Counted from the first letter of the stretch, positions 1 to 6,373 are shown. The stretch is 9,139 nucleotides of DNA from Nitrospirota bacterium (GCA_013349595.1 DUZI01000055.1:1-9139), one strand, 5' to 3'. The notes: generated from the letters alone by a model not told the origin. Translations and numbers: made by a program.

Positions 1-340
1 GAAATCTGCAGGGATTATAGCTGGCTCTCCTGTTTATTTTGGTGTTATGGCTGCAGAATTGAAGAGGATTTTCGACGAATTTGTAGGATTGCGGAAGCAG
101 ATGGAAAATAAAGTCGGCGCTGCTTTTACTACAGGTGGTCACCACACAGGGGGCAAAGAGACTACTATTATGTCAATTATCACATGTATGCTTATCTATG
201 GCATGATTATAGTTGGGGACCCTATGAGCGCATCAGGACATTACGGTGTTGCTTGCATAGGTTCACCGGATGAAACCGCCGCATCCGACGCCTTCAAGCT
301 GGGCGTTAGAGTTGCTGAGCTCTGCAAAAAATTGGGTTGA
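1..340 (+). CDS. WrbA-like flavodoxin family protein, C-terminal part (5' end outside window)
   Basis: This reading frame is open from the window edge (first full codon at base 2) to TGA at 338-340, so the N-terminus is missing. About 112 residues are visible. The stretch GSPVYFGVMAAELKRIFDEF, followed by FTTGGHHTGGKETT and GMIIVGDP, matches the FMN-binding loops and core strands of the WrbA / NAD(P)H-dependent flavodoxin-fold family. In that family the GSPVYFG loop and the T-G-G-x-E/K-T segment contact FMN. Such proteins reduce quinones or other acceptors in the cytoplasm using NAD(P)H. The internal ATG at 47-49 lies within the conserved FMN loop and is not a start. Family membership is clear, but the exact substrate is not. 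No terminator was seen in the 194 bp that follow. Confidence 0.85.
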   Translation, partial: KSAGIIAGSPVYFGVMAAELKRIFDEFVGLRKQMENKVGAAFTTGGHHTGGKETTIMSIITCMLIYGMIIVGDPMSASGHYGVACIGSPDETAASDAFKLGVRVAELCKKLG

Positions 341-534
341 TTTCCTTTACTCTCCTGACCATGCAAAGTGCTCAAGTGCAAGAAACAGACTCTATCGTCG
401 CTTTGCGATATATCGGTAGTGTCCAAACCTTTATGAAAAACTTTTGTAAAACTATCTGAAATATATGAGAACCCCCTCCCACAATGTAGGAAAAAATTTA
501 GACAATACTGATACATTTGAATGGAGGTGTTATC
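341..534. other. Intergenic gap without recognised features
   Basis: 194 bp between the flavodoxin gene and the serine hydrolase pseudogene. A weak hairpin candidate (TATCGTCGC with GCGATA, about 394-411) and several A/T-rich stretches are present, but there is no convincing promoter or terminator apart from the ribosome binding site at its end. Confidence 0.4.
523..527 (+). promoter_or_regulatory. Ribosome binding site of the serine hydrolase gene
   Basis: GGAGG lies 7 nt before the ATG at 535-537. This favours 535 as the start over the in-frame TTG at 517, which lies upstream of the site. A start at 535 also places a basic residue and a hydrophobic signal sequence at the N-terminus. Confidence 0.8.
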
Positions 535-1702
535 ATGAATTTGTTGTATAATTTTTTGAAAACTGTTCCTACAGTAATAATACTGATTCTGTTTCCTCTA
601 ATTGCAACGGCTCAAACCTCTCTAAATCAAGAACTCAGCAAGTATCTCAACAAATATGACCTGCCCTCAATCGCTGCTGCTGTTATAAAAAATGGCAAAA
701 TAGTCGCATCAGGTGCAACAGGCACTCGCAAGTACGGGGCAAAACTTCTGATAACAATTAACGACAGATACCACATAGGTTCAGATACGAAGGCTATGAC
801 CTCTCTGCTTGCTGCAATTATGGTAGAAGAGGGCAGGCTCCGCTGGAACTCAACTATGGCGGAAATCTTTCCAGAGATAAGCGAAAAAATGACTGCCAGT
901 ATCCGTAATGTAACTCTCGAGCATCTTCTTTCGCACACAGGCGCTATCCCTTCAGACAACGAAAAGATTCTTCAGATATACAGGGAGGCGATGACTCAGG
1001 ATGGCAACCTTGATGAAATGAGATACTGGATTGTAAAGCGGTGGAGCATAGAACCTCTTGAATCAATGCCGGGTTCTGAATTTGCCTATTCAAATATGGG
1101 TTATACAATAGCAGGCGCTATGATTGAGCGCGCAGGCGGCAGGACATGGGAAGAACTTATTACGGAGCGTGTCTTTGCACCTTTGGGCATGAAAAACGCT
1201 GGATTAGGACATCAATCCTCACTCGGCAAAATAGATGCACCGCTTGGACACATAATTACTGAAGGGAAGATTAAGCCCTTTCTTGCAGGACCTAATGGAG
1301 ACGTCCCCGCCATGCTTGGACCTGCAGGAGGTGCCCATATGTCAATTCTTGACTTTGCAAGGTGGGCGGGGTGGAATGCAGGCGAAGGAGGGCGGAAGCC
1401 TTTCATTGTTAAGACTGAAACAATTCGCAAGCTTCACAAACCGATAACTTCAATGCCTCCTAAAAAAGATGCTCCTCCCGGCACACCGCCGGGCGGCTAG
1501 TATGCCCTTGGATGGGGCAAACTGAATGTTGATTGGGCGCCCTACCCTATCATATATCATGGCGGTTCAAACGGCATGAATCTGGCTCATATATGGCTCG
1601 ATACTGGCAATAGTCATCACAACCAATATCTCAGGGCAAAAAGCTAATACGGCGCTTTTGGAAGCTGCCGCCAGATTATACAAAAGGTTTGTAAAAAAAT
1701 AG
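535..1702 (+). pseudogene. Exported serine beta-lactamase-family hydrolase, broken by a stop and a frameshift
   Basis: The open part (535-1500, 321 residues) starts with a signal peptide: a hydrophobic run at residues 11-22, then ATAQ near 24-27. A class C beta-lactamase / esterase-type serine hydrolase domain follows. The nucleophile motif SxxK is S83-D-T-K86 and the YxN motif is Y185-S-N187. A TAG at 1498-1500 ends the frame. Translation continues in the same frame with YALGWG and then HGG at 1558-1566, the third active-site motif (KTG equivalent). Near 1600-1610 the homologous reading shifts by one base into the frame reading IVITTNISGQKANTALLEAA, which ends at TAG 1700-1702. The repaired protein would be about 389 residues, normal for the family and exported to the periplasm or membrane. 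The truncated product lacks the HGG motif and is probably inactive. Two lesions argue for a true pseudogene, though sequencing or assembly errors are possible. Its G+C content is visibly higher than that of the genes after 1700. Confidence 0.85.
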
Positions 1703-1734
1703 ACAACAATTACTTAGTCCTAATCACGATTTAG

Positions 1735-1883
1735 ACTTATTTGACCCTGGTTGGACAGGCATTTTGCTTTTTTTTAAAAAACTTGGTTCTTCTCCAAAAA
1801 AAGTTACTAATGAAGTTCCTGTCATATAAGGAATAAACACATGAGTCAACATTACCCCCGAGGAGCTGTAATCTAGAAAAAAA
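1735..1883 (-). other. Coding-like remnant, unidentified
   Basis: Read on the minus strand, the block from about 1880 down to a TGA near 1735 is open after an early stop. It gives a protein-like string containing LTHVFIPYMTGTSLVTFF and, further on, KKSKMPVQPGSNKSKS. The plus strand is also open over part of it (about 1737-1830, reading DLFDPGWTGI). No ribosome binding site or promoter was found for either strand, and I do not recognise the family. It may be the remnant of a gene or of an insertion sequence. Confidence 0.2.
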
Positions 1884-1884
1884 C

Positions 1885-2019
1885 ATGAAGAATTATTATC
1901 CCAGAATTGTCATTAGAGTTTTAATGGAAAATGTGCAGGCAAGGGAAAAGACTTTGCCTTACCCCTTTGGGTTTATCCTTAAAATAGCGATAGGAAGGGC
2001 TGTTTCGGAATTTTTATAA
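1885..2019 (+). other. 44-codon open frame running into element A copy 1
   Basis: ATG 1885 to TAA 2017-2019 encodes a 44-residue frame starting MKNYYPRIVIRVLMENVQAR. Its last dozen or so codons and its stop lie inside the left end of element A copy 1. If the frame was ever a gene, the element insertion replaced its 3' end. No Shine-Dalgarno sequence precedes it and no family is recognised, so it is more likely chance or a remnant than a working gene. Confidence 0.15.
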
Positions 2020-2175
2020 TCGACGATTTCATTATTAATTTTGCCTTATTCTTTATAATGCAATGCCTTTTGCTAAGGTTTCTCAAGATTTCTTTTATAA
2101 GGTGTCATATAAAATTTTTCACCAACCCTTCTTACTTGATTTTATTAAGTTCTCAGTTCTATCGCCGATTTTGGG
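1977..2175 (+). mobile_element. MITE-like element A, copy 1
   Basis: This is a roughly 199-bp non-coding element. Its left end, CCTTAAAATAGCGATAGG, and the reverse complement of its right end, CCCAAAATCGGCGATAG, form a degenerate terminal inverted repeat. The interior is nearly identical to copy 3 and close to copy 2. It carries the 11-bp palindrome AATCGACGATT and a central small hairpin CCTTTTGCTAAGG. No clear target-site duplication is visible (GTTTAT on the left, TACCCT on the right), so this copy may be older or rearranged. Orientation is given as that of copies 2 and 3. It ends 14 bp before the promoter of the alpha/beta hydrolase. Confidence 0.75.
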
Positions 2176-2189
2176 TACCCTATGTCTAA

Positions 2190-2218
2190 TTGACCTTATA
2201 AAACTTAAGTTTTATAAT
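2190..2218 (+). promoter_or_regulatory. Sigma-70-type promoter of the alpha/beta hydrolase gene
   Basis: A TTGACC -35 box (2190-2195), a 17-bp spacer and a consensus TATAAT -10 box (2213-2218) form a near-perfect housekeeping promoter. Transcription would begin about 2225. This rules out the in-frame ATG at 2221 as the main start and gives a leader of roughly 25-35 nt before ATG 2251 or 2260. The spacer is filled by a perfect palindrome (separate entry). Confidence 0.7.
2196..2217. promoter_or_regulatory. 22-bp perfect palindrome in the promoter spacer, candidate operator
   Basis: TTATAAAACTT is followed directly by its exact reverse complement, with no mismatch over 22 bp. It spans the whole spacer and most of the -10 box. 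That position suits a dimeric repressor blocking RNA polymerase. The spacer is the standard 17 bp, so MerR-type activation of an overlong spacer is not indicated. No regulator gene lies in the window. A/T-rich palindromes can arise by chance, but the exact fit to the promoter makes this less likely. Confidence 0.5.
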
Positions 2219-2259
2219 CTATGACATTAAAGTTTTCATGCATAGAAGTGATGAAACTC

Positions 2260-3075
2260 ATGAAATTTTTCATATATCTCCTTATTGGCTATTTAATTCT
2301 AATAATATTTGTTTATTTCTTTCAGGATAAACTTTTATACATACCTGATAGGCAATTAATAGCCAAACCTTCAGACGCAGGGCTTTATTATGAGGAAATA
2401 ATTCTAACTACTAACGATAATATTTCCTTAAAGGGGTGGTTTATCCCCTCTAAAGAAAATAAGTATGTTGTTATTTTTTCTCAAGGCAATGCAGGTAATA
2501 GGTCATATAGAATTGAAAAAATCAAGATATTAAATGAGATTGGTCTTAGTGTATTAATCTATGATTATAGGGGTTATGGTGATAGTGAAGGCAAGCCAAA
2601 TGAAACAGGAACATATTTAGATGCAGTAGCAGGTTGGCAATATTTAGTAAATATTAAGGGAATAAATACAGAGAAAATTATTTTATATGGAGAATCCTTA
2701 GGCAGTGCCGTATCTGTTGAATTAGCAAGAAGACTGCCTTGTTCAGCTATTATTTTAGAAGGCGCCTTTACATCTTTAAATGAATTAGCTGAGAAATTCT
2801 TTCCATATCTGCCTGCAAAGTTTCTAAGTAAATATGACTATGATTCACTAAGCAAGATAAACAGCTTGAAGATGGCAAAACTTTTTATTCACAGCGATAA
2901 AGACGATATAGTCCCATACGATATGGGCAAAAGGCTTTTTGACAAGGCAACAGAGACAAAAAAGTTTCTTACCCTTTCAGGTGGTCATAATGATGGCTTT
3001 TATGTATCAAGACAAAAATATCTGGAAGGAATAAGAGTTTTTTTAGAAGACAACTTAAAAAGGAATCAATCCTAA
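2260..3075 (+). CDS. Membrane-anchored alpha/beta hydrolase (BEM46/ABHD13-like)
   Basis: A 271-residue protein with one N-terminal membrane segment (about residues 3-21, FFIYLLIGYLILIIFVYFF), then an alpha/beta hydrolase domain that may face the periplasm. Motifs visible: SQGNAGN, the oxyanion region, where relatives usually have HGNAGN; YDYRGYGDSEG; the nucleophile elbow GESLGS with Ser146; HSDKDDIVP with Asp215; and GGH with His243. These form the Ser-Asp-His triad, so activity as an esterase, lipase or peptidase-like hydrolase is expected, but the substrate is unknown. In-frame ATGs lie at 2221, 2251 and 2260. 2221 precedes the predicted transcription start. AGAAG (2244-2248) sits 11 nt from 2260 but only 2 nt from 2251, so 2260 is preferred. 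The gene is bracketed by two element A copies in the same orientation; copy 2 starts 4 bp after its stop. It is probably transcribed alone. Confidence 0.9.
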   Translation: MKFFIYLLIGYLILIIFVYFFQDKLLYIPDRQLIAKPSDAGLYYEEIILTTNDNISLKGWFIPSKENKYVVIFSQGNAGNRSYRIEKIKILNEIGLSVLIYDYRGYGDSEGKPNETGTYLDAVAGWQYLVNIKGINTEKIILYGESLGSAVSVELARRLPCSAIILEGAFTSLNELAEKFFPYLPAKFLSKYDYDSLSKINSLKMAKLFIHSDKDDIVPYDMGKRLFDKATETKKFLTLSGGHNDGFYVSRQKYLEGIRVFLEDNLKRNQS

Positions 3076-3079
3076 TTTT
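3074..3079. repeat. Left target-site duplication of element A copy 2
   Basis: AATTTT directly abuts the CCC end of the element and recurs at 3289-3294 directly after its GGG end. The first two bases are part of the hydrolase stop codon TAA, so the insertion hit the very end of that gene. Confidence 0.6.
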
Positions 3080-3288
3080 CCCAAAAATAGCGATAGGAAG
3101 GGCTGTTTCGGAATTTTTATAATCGACGATTTCATTTTAATTTTGCTTTATTCTTTATTAATGCAATGCCTTTTGCTAAGGTTTCTCAAGATTTCTTTTA
3201 TAAGGTGTCGTATAAAAATTCCACACCAGCCTTTCCTATCTTACTTGCTGATTTTACTAAGCTTTTTAGTTCTATCGCTGATTTTGGG
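3080..3288 (+). mobile_element. MITE-like element A, copy 2 (most complete)
   Basis: A 209-bp element starting CCCAAAAATAGCGATAG; the reverse complement of its right end reads CCCAAAATCAGCGATAG. Besides the terminal repeats it has a 30-bp subterminal inverted repeat, 3092-3121 against 3211-3240, with 26 of 30 positions pairing. The right arm carries about 30 extra bases between this repeat and the terminus. AATCGACGATT and the central hairpin CCTTTTGCTAAGG (3169-3181) are conserved with the other copies. It encodes no transposase. The short frame beginning MPFAKVSQD in the right half is not under coding constraint, because copies differ there by 10 bp, which is not a multiple of three. A perfect AATTTT duplication flanks it. 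Confidence 0.85.
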
Positions 3289-3294
3289 AATTTT
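3289..3294. repeat. Right target-site duplication of element A copy 2
   Basis: AATTTT, the partner of 3074-3079. A 6-bp A/T-rich duplication immediately outside CCC...GGG ends marks the element as transposed rather than a structural RNA repeat. Confidence 0.6.
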
Positions 3295-3337
3295 CTAAAT
3301 TTTATTCAATGCTACTATTTTTATGATAGAATAGTTC

Positions 3338-3853
3338 ATGAATGTTTGTTCTATTAATGAAAAGAGTCTTTATAGTAAGGAGTTTGCCCTATGTGATGGA
3401 TATCATGCCCTATCAATTCATAAAAAGATATTTCATCTGCCCGATGACAATTATTTTATCTGCACAGAGGGACAATCTTTTTTAAGTAAAATCGATCAAC
3501 TGGTGTCATCATTATTTGGATCTAAAGATATTCCTATCAAAGTACATATTGTTATTGATTGGGAAACCCTTTTTAGATTATTACTTTGGAAAGATGAACA
3601 TATTACAGTGAAACAGGCATATATGCTCCTTATTGATGCAGGACTTACAAGGATAGATATAGAGCCTTTTTTAAACAGTTCTCTTATGGACTTATTTCCA
3701 TCTATCTATTACAGCAAGAGACTTGAGGTATTAAGAAGGCTATGTTCAAAAGTAAAGAAAACAGTTGAGGCTAAATTTTCCACCTACGGATTAAAGACTG
3801 ACTGCCATTTAGTTCCTAAGGGGATTGATTTGATTACGGCAAGTAGTCTTTGA
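3338..3853 (+). CDS. Hypothetical protein upstream of hemH
   Basis: 171 residues; I do not recognise the family. No signal peptide, membrane segment or metal-binding cluster stands out. The protein looks soluble and mixed alpha/beta. Features include IKVHIVIDWETLFRLLLW (about 69-86), a helical middle rich in Leu/Ile and a basic helix around RRLCSKVKKTVEAKF (134-148). Codon use matches the neighbours and hemH follows after 39 nt on the same strand, so cotranscription with ferrochelatase is plausible. The start is uncertain: ATG 3338 has no good Shine-Dalgarno sequence and sits 43 bp after the duplication flanking element A copy 2. A strong AAGGAG lies inside the frame (about 3376) but no in-frame start codon follows it. 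The insertion may have replaced the original upstream region. That the gene is real is likely; its function is unknown. Confidence 0.65.
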   Translation: MNVCSINEKSLYSKEFALCDGYHALSIHKKIFHLPDDNYFICTEGQSFLSKIDQLVSSLFGSKDIPIKVHIVIDWETLFRLLLWKDEHITVKQAYMLLIDAGLTRIDIEPFLNSSLMDLFPSIYYSKRLEVLRRLCSKVKKTVEAKFSTYGLKTDCHLVPKGIDLITASSL

Positions 3854-3892
3854 AAGATTTAGAATTCCTTAGTTAGGGGAAAAGGAGAGAGA

Positions 3893-4858
3893 GTGGATAA
3901 GGAAAAACAGATTGGTCTTTTGCTCTTAAACATGGGTGGACCTGATTGTATTGATTCAGTCAAACCTTTTTTACAAAATCTCTTTAAAGACAGAGACATA
4001 ATCAGGTTAGGTCCTGCCTTTTTACAAAGACCCATAGCAACAATAATCATAAATAGACGACTCAAAAAAACCATCCATGCTTATAATCTCATTGGCGGCA
4101 AATCACCTTTACCAGAGATAACCTCTCAACAGGCTAAAGAACTTCAAAGATTGTTAGACGAACAATACAGGGGGAAATTTATAGTTTCTGTTGGTATGAG
4201 ATATTGGCATCCCTTTATTGAAGATGCCTTAACGGAATTTAAAAATAAAGCTATTGATGAGGTTATAGGTCTTAGTCTTTATCCCCAATATAGTAAGGCA
4301 ACTACTGGCTCAACCATTAAGGTCTTTGAAAAGGCATGTAAGAAATTAAGCCTCTCCTATAAAAGTATAACTTCATGGTTTGATAATCCCTTGTATATTG
4401 ACTCACTTGTGGAGATTATTAATGAAGGGTTTAAAAAATTTAACCACACGCCTTATGTCCTTTTTAGTGCCCATAATCTTCCCAAAAAATTTATTGATGC
4501 AGGAGACCCCTATGTGAAACATACAGAGGTTACAGTGAAAATGGTAGTTGATAAGCTTAAAATACAAAATTGGTCACTTGCCTACCAAAGTAAGACTGGT
4601 CCTGTAAAGTGGTTAGAACCTACCACTGATGATAAGATAAAGCAATTAGCAAAACAAGATATTAAAGACATACTTTTGGTGCCTATCAGTTTTGTCTCTG
4701 ACCATATTGAGACGCTTTATGAGATAGATATGCTTTATAAGGAAATGGCTAATTCAATGGGGATTAATCTAACTAGAACTGAATCACTTAATACGAGAAA
4801 GACCTTTATTCATGCACTAAAGCGTTTAGTCCTTATAAAATGTCAGAAAGAATTTTGA
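3893..4858 (+). CDS. hemH: Ferrochelatase
   Basis: This enzyme inserts ferrous iron into protoporphyrin IX, the last step of protoporphyrin-dependent haem synthesis, at the cytoplasmic side of the membrane. The 321-residue length is typical of bacterial HemH. Family motifs appear in order: LLLLNMGGPD (9-18), GGKSPL (68-73), YPQYSKATTGS (130-140), FSAHNLP (191-197) with the metal-binding, catalytic His194, YQSKTGPVKWLEPTTDD (231-247) and FVSDHIETLYEID (267-279) with the acidic Glu273. No C-terminal cysteine cluster for an iron-sulfur centre is present. GTG 3893 is the start: AGGAG ends 5 nt before it, and the first conserved strand begins at residue 7. The gene is convergent with the kinase gene, with 14 bp between the stops. 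No other haem gene is in the window. hemH implies that this organism uses the protoporphyrin-dependent route. Confidence 0.97.
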   Translation: MDKEKQIGLLLLNMGGPDCIDSVKPFLQNLFKDRDIIRLGPAFLQRPIATIIINRRLKKTIHAYNLIGGKSPLPEITSQQAKELQRLLDEQYRGKFIVSVGMRYWHPFIEDALTEFKNKAIDEVIGLSLYPQYSKATTGSTIKVFEKACKKLSLSYKSITSWFDNPLYIDSLVEIINEGFKKFNHTPYVLFSAHNLPKKFIDAGDPYVKHTEVTVKMVVDKLKIQNWSLAYQSKTGPVKWLEPTTDDKIKQLAKQDIKDILLVPISFVSDHIETLYEIDMLYKEMANSMGINLTRTESLNTRKTFIHALKRLVLIKCQKEF

Positions 4859-4872
4859 GGTTAATTGTGCAA

Positions 4873-6075
4873 TCAGAGTTTAATGATAAACTCTGCCCCC
4901 TTTTCCCAGTTTCTTGCATAGATAACACCATTCATGTGCTCTTCTATAATCTTTTTAACTATGAATAGCCCAAGCCCTGTGCCTTTCTCTTCTCCCTTTG
5001 TAGAGAAATAACAATCAAATATATTAGGTAGTATATCTTCTTGTATCCCTCCACCATTATCCCTGATGGAGATGATTTTATTAGACTTTTCGTCTATGGT
5101 TACATTGATGTCTATAACACCCATCGACATTTTATCTAAAAGACCCCTTTGACTGGCAGAGATTATGGCATCTTTTGAATTATTTACTATGTTTAAGATA
5201 GCGTGTTTGAATTCATTTAACACCCCTCGTGCTGTCAATTCTTCAGGGCAGGTAAAATTAATTATTATATTAGAGTTTAAATATACTGACTGCAGGAGGT
5301 TTATAATGTGAGAAATTGCCTTTTTAATTGAGAAAGTGACGATTGCTTCAGAGGGTTTTATAAAAAATTTAAAGTCTTCAATAGTTAATGACATAAAGTT
5401 GACCTGTTGCATGGTCTCATTGATTGTATTTTGTATCTTTAAATTATCCTCCTCATTCTCAAGTTTAATCTCATCAAGGTTTTGCACCAATAAGGCAATG
5501 GCATTTAAAGGTTGACGCCATTGATGTGTTATTGCTGAAAGCACCTCTCCTAAAGAGGCTAATTTTGACTGTTGTATTAACATCTTTTCTTTTTCAAAGT
5601 TTACCTTGTGTAGTTGTATAGCAATATCATATAAATCTTTGTTGATATTTTCAAGAAGATCATTTTTTGCTTTAAGTTCCTCTTGTGCTGCCCTGAGTTT
5701 TTTATCCATTTCATGTTTATAAAAGGCAATATCAATGGTCGCCTTAAGAGTTCGAATGTCAATGGGCTTGACGAGATAACCATAAGGTTCAATAACCTTT
5801 GCATCCTTAAGGGTTTCTTCATCGCTATGAGCCGTAAGAAATATAACAGGAATATGATGAAATTTAATAATTTCTTTCATCGCATCTATACCATTAATAT
5901 CATCGGCAAGTCTAATATCCATCAATATTAAATCAGGCATTAATTGCCTTGCCTTTTGTATTGCTCCGTAACCTGTGCTCTCAATGGCTGCTATGTCATA
6001 ACCGATTAATTGTAAATTTGCCTTAAGATTTAGTGCGGTTAATGCCTCATCTTCAACAATCATAATTCTTTTCAT
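4873..6075 (-). CDS. Receiver-histidine kinase hybrid, cytoplasmic
   Basis: A 400-residue signalling protein. Residues 1-120 form a CheY-type receiver: acidic pair in VEDE, phosphoacceptor Asp53 in LILMDIR, Thr81 in FLTAH and Lys103 in LVKPI. Residues 120-170 look like a coiled-coil linker. Next comes a histidine kinase: H-box LASLGEVLSAITHQWRQPLN with phosphorylated His184, N-box ILNIVNNSKDAI (about 293-304), G1 box IRDNGGGI and G2 region GTGLGLFIVKKI. There are no membrane segments, so it is cytoplasmic. The receiver probably takes phosphate from another kinase and tunes this one; no DNA-binding output domain is present. ATG at 6073-6075 is preferred over 6088-6090: GGGGTG (6083-6088) lies 7 nt upstream of the former, and MKRIMIVEDE is a normal receiver start. 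The cognate partner is not in the window. The foldback element B lies between it and hslU. Confidence 0.93.
   Translation of the reverse strand: MKRIMIVEDEALTALNLKANLQLIGYDIAAIESTGYGAIQKARQLMPDLILMDIRLADDINGIDAMKEIIKFHHIPVIFLTAHSDEETLKDAKVIEPYGYLVKPIDIRTLKATIDIAFYKHEMDKKLRAAQEELKAKNDLLENINKDLYDIAIQLHKVNFEKEKMLIQQSKLASLGEVLSAITHQWRQPLNAIALLVQNLDEIKLENEEDNLKIQNTINETMQQVNFMSLTIEDFKFFIKPSEAIVTFSIKKAISHIINLLQSVYLNSNIIINFTCPEELTARGVLNEFKHAILNIVNNSKDAIISASQRGLLDKMSMGVIDINVTIDEKSNKIISIRDNGGGIQEDILPNIFDCYFSTKGEEKGTGLGLFIVKKIIEEHMNGVIYARNWEKGAEFIIKL
4874..4895. terminator. Hairpin at the convergent hemH/kinase gene ends
   Basis: CAGAGTTTA and TAAACTCTG form a perfect 9-bp stem with a 4-nt ATGA loop. 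It covers the last seven codons of the kinase gene and lies 15 bp after the hemH stop. A single hairpin between convergent genes can stop both transcripts. The U-rich tail is poor: on the plus strand CCCCCTTTTCCC follows, and on the minus strand there is no clear T run. It may be a weak terminator or an mRNA 3'-end protector. Confidence 0.45.
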
Positions 6076-6082
6076 ACCAAAA

Positions 6083-6088
6083 CACCCC
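6083..6088 (-). promoter_or_regulatory. Ribosome binding site of the receiver-kinase gene
   Basis: GGGGTG on the minus strand lies 7 nt before the ATG at 6073-6075 and overlaps the alternative ATG at 6088-6090, which decides for the shorter protein. Confidence 0.55.
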
Positions 6089-6143
6089 ATAGGTATTTTA
6101 AAATTAACAATCTACTTACAATCCCTTTTGAATTAGATTTAAT

Positions 6144-6373
6144 CCGAGATCCAGCGATAAGGATAAGTCTCTTTCGTTCGTTTTGACAGTTCTATTGCTC
6201 CTTTCGCTACGGCCGCAAAACTCAACTACCACCCCAAAAAGTCTTGCAGCTTTTTGGGGACCCCGTTTCTTCGGGTTCAAACACTTGCGGCTGTTTAACG
6301 CTCCCGTCGCAAAGAACTGTTGCCAAAACACCGCTATTCACTTCAGAGCCCCATCCTTATCGCTGTATTTGGG
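6144..6373. mobile_element. MITE-like foldback element B
   Basis: A 230-bp non-coding element between hslU and the receiver-kinase gene. The terminal inverted repeats are 21 bp with 18 matches (left CCGAGATCCAGCGATAAGG, right complement CCCAAATACAGCGATAAGG), flanked on both sides by TTAAT (6139-6143 and 6374-6378). Inner inverted blocks follow: ACAGTTCT with a TTGC neighbour, then GCCGCAA, each with a complementary partner. At the centre CCCCAAAAAG (6232-6241) pairs with CTTTTTGGGG (6250-6259) around an 8-nt loop. The element could therefore fold into one long cruciform or RNA hairpin. Its ends match those of element A, but its interior is different and more G+C-rich. No transposase is encoded; short frames within it are incidental. 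Confidence 0.8.

Noticed and set aside
241..516. Minus-strand frame opposite the flavodoxin end and the following gap
   Set aside because: No ribosome site and no recognisable protein; it overlaps a well-supported gene on the other strand.
1498..1500. TAG as a recoded sense codon (for example pyrrolysine)
   Set aside because: A second lesion (frameshift near 1600) lies downstream in the same gene, hslU uses TAG as a normal stop, and no recoding machinery is visible.
1977..2175. Element A as a CRISPR or tandem repeat array
   Set aside because: The copies are long, dispersed by 1-5 kb and have inverted ends with duplications; there are no regular spacers.
3166..3357. Short frames beginning MPFAKVSQD in the element A copies (also 8447-8641 and from 2063) as a conserved small protein
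   Set aside because: The nucleotide sequence is conserved because it is a repeat. Copies differ by a 10-bp indel inside the frame and diverge into flanking DNA, so there is no coding constraint.
6095..6121. Promoter for the receiver-kinase gene (TTGTAA, 15 bp, TAAAAT on the minus strand)
   Set aside because: The spacer is too short and the boxes are weak, so it is not safe to call in A/T-rich DNA.
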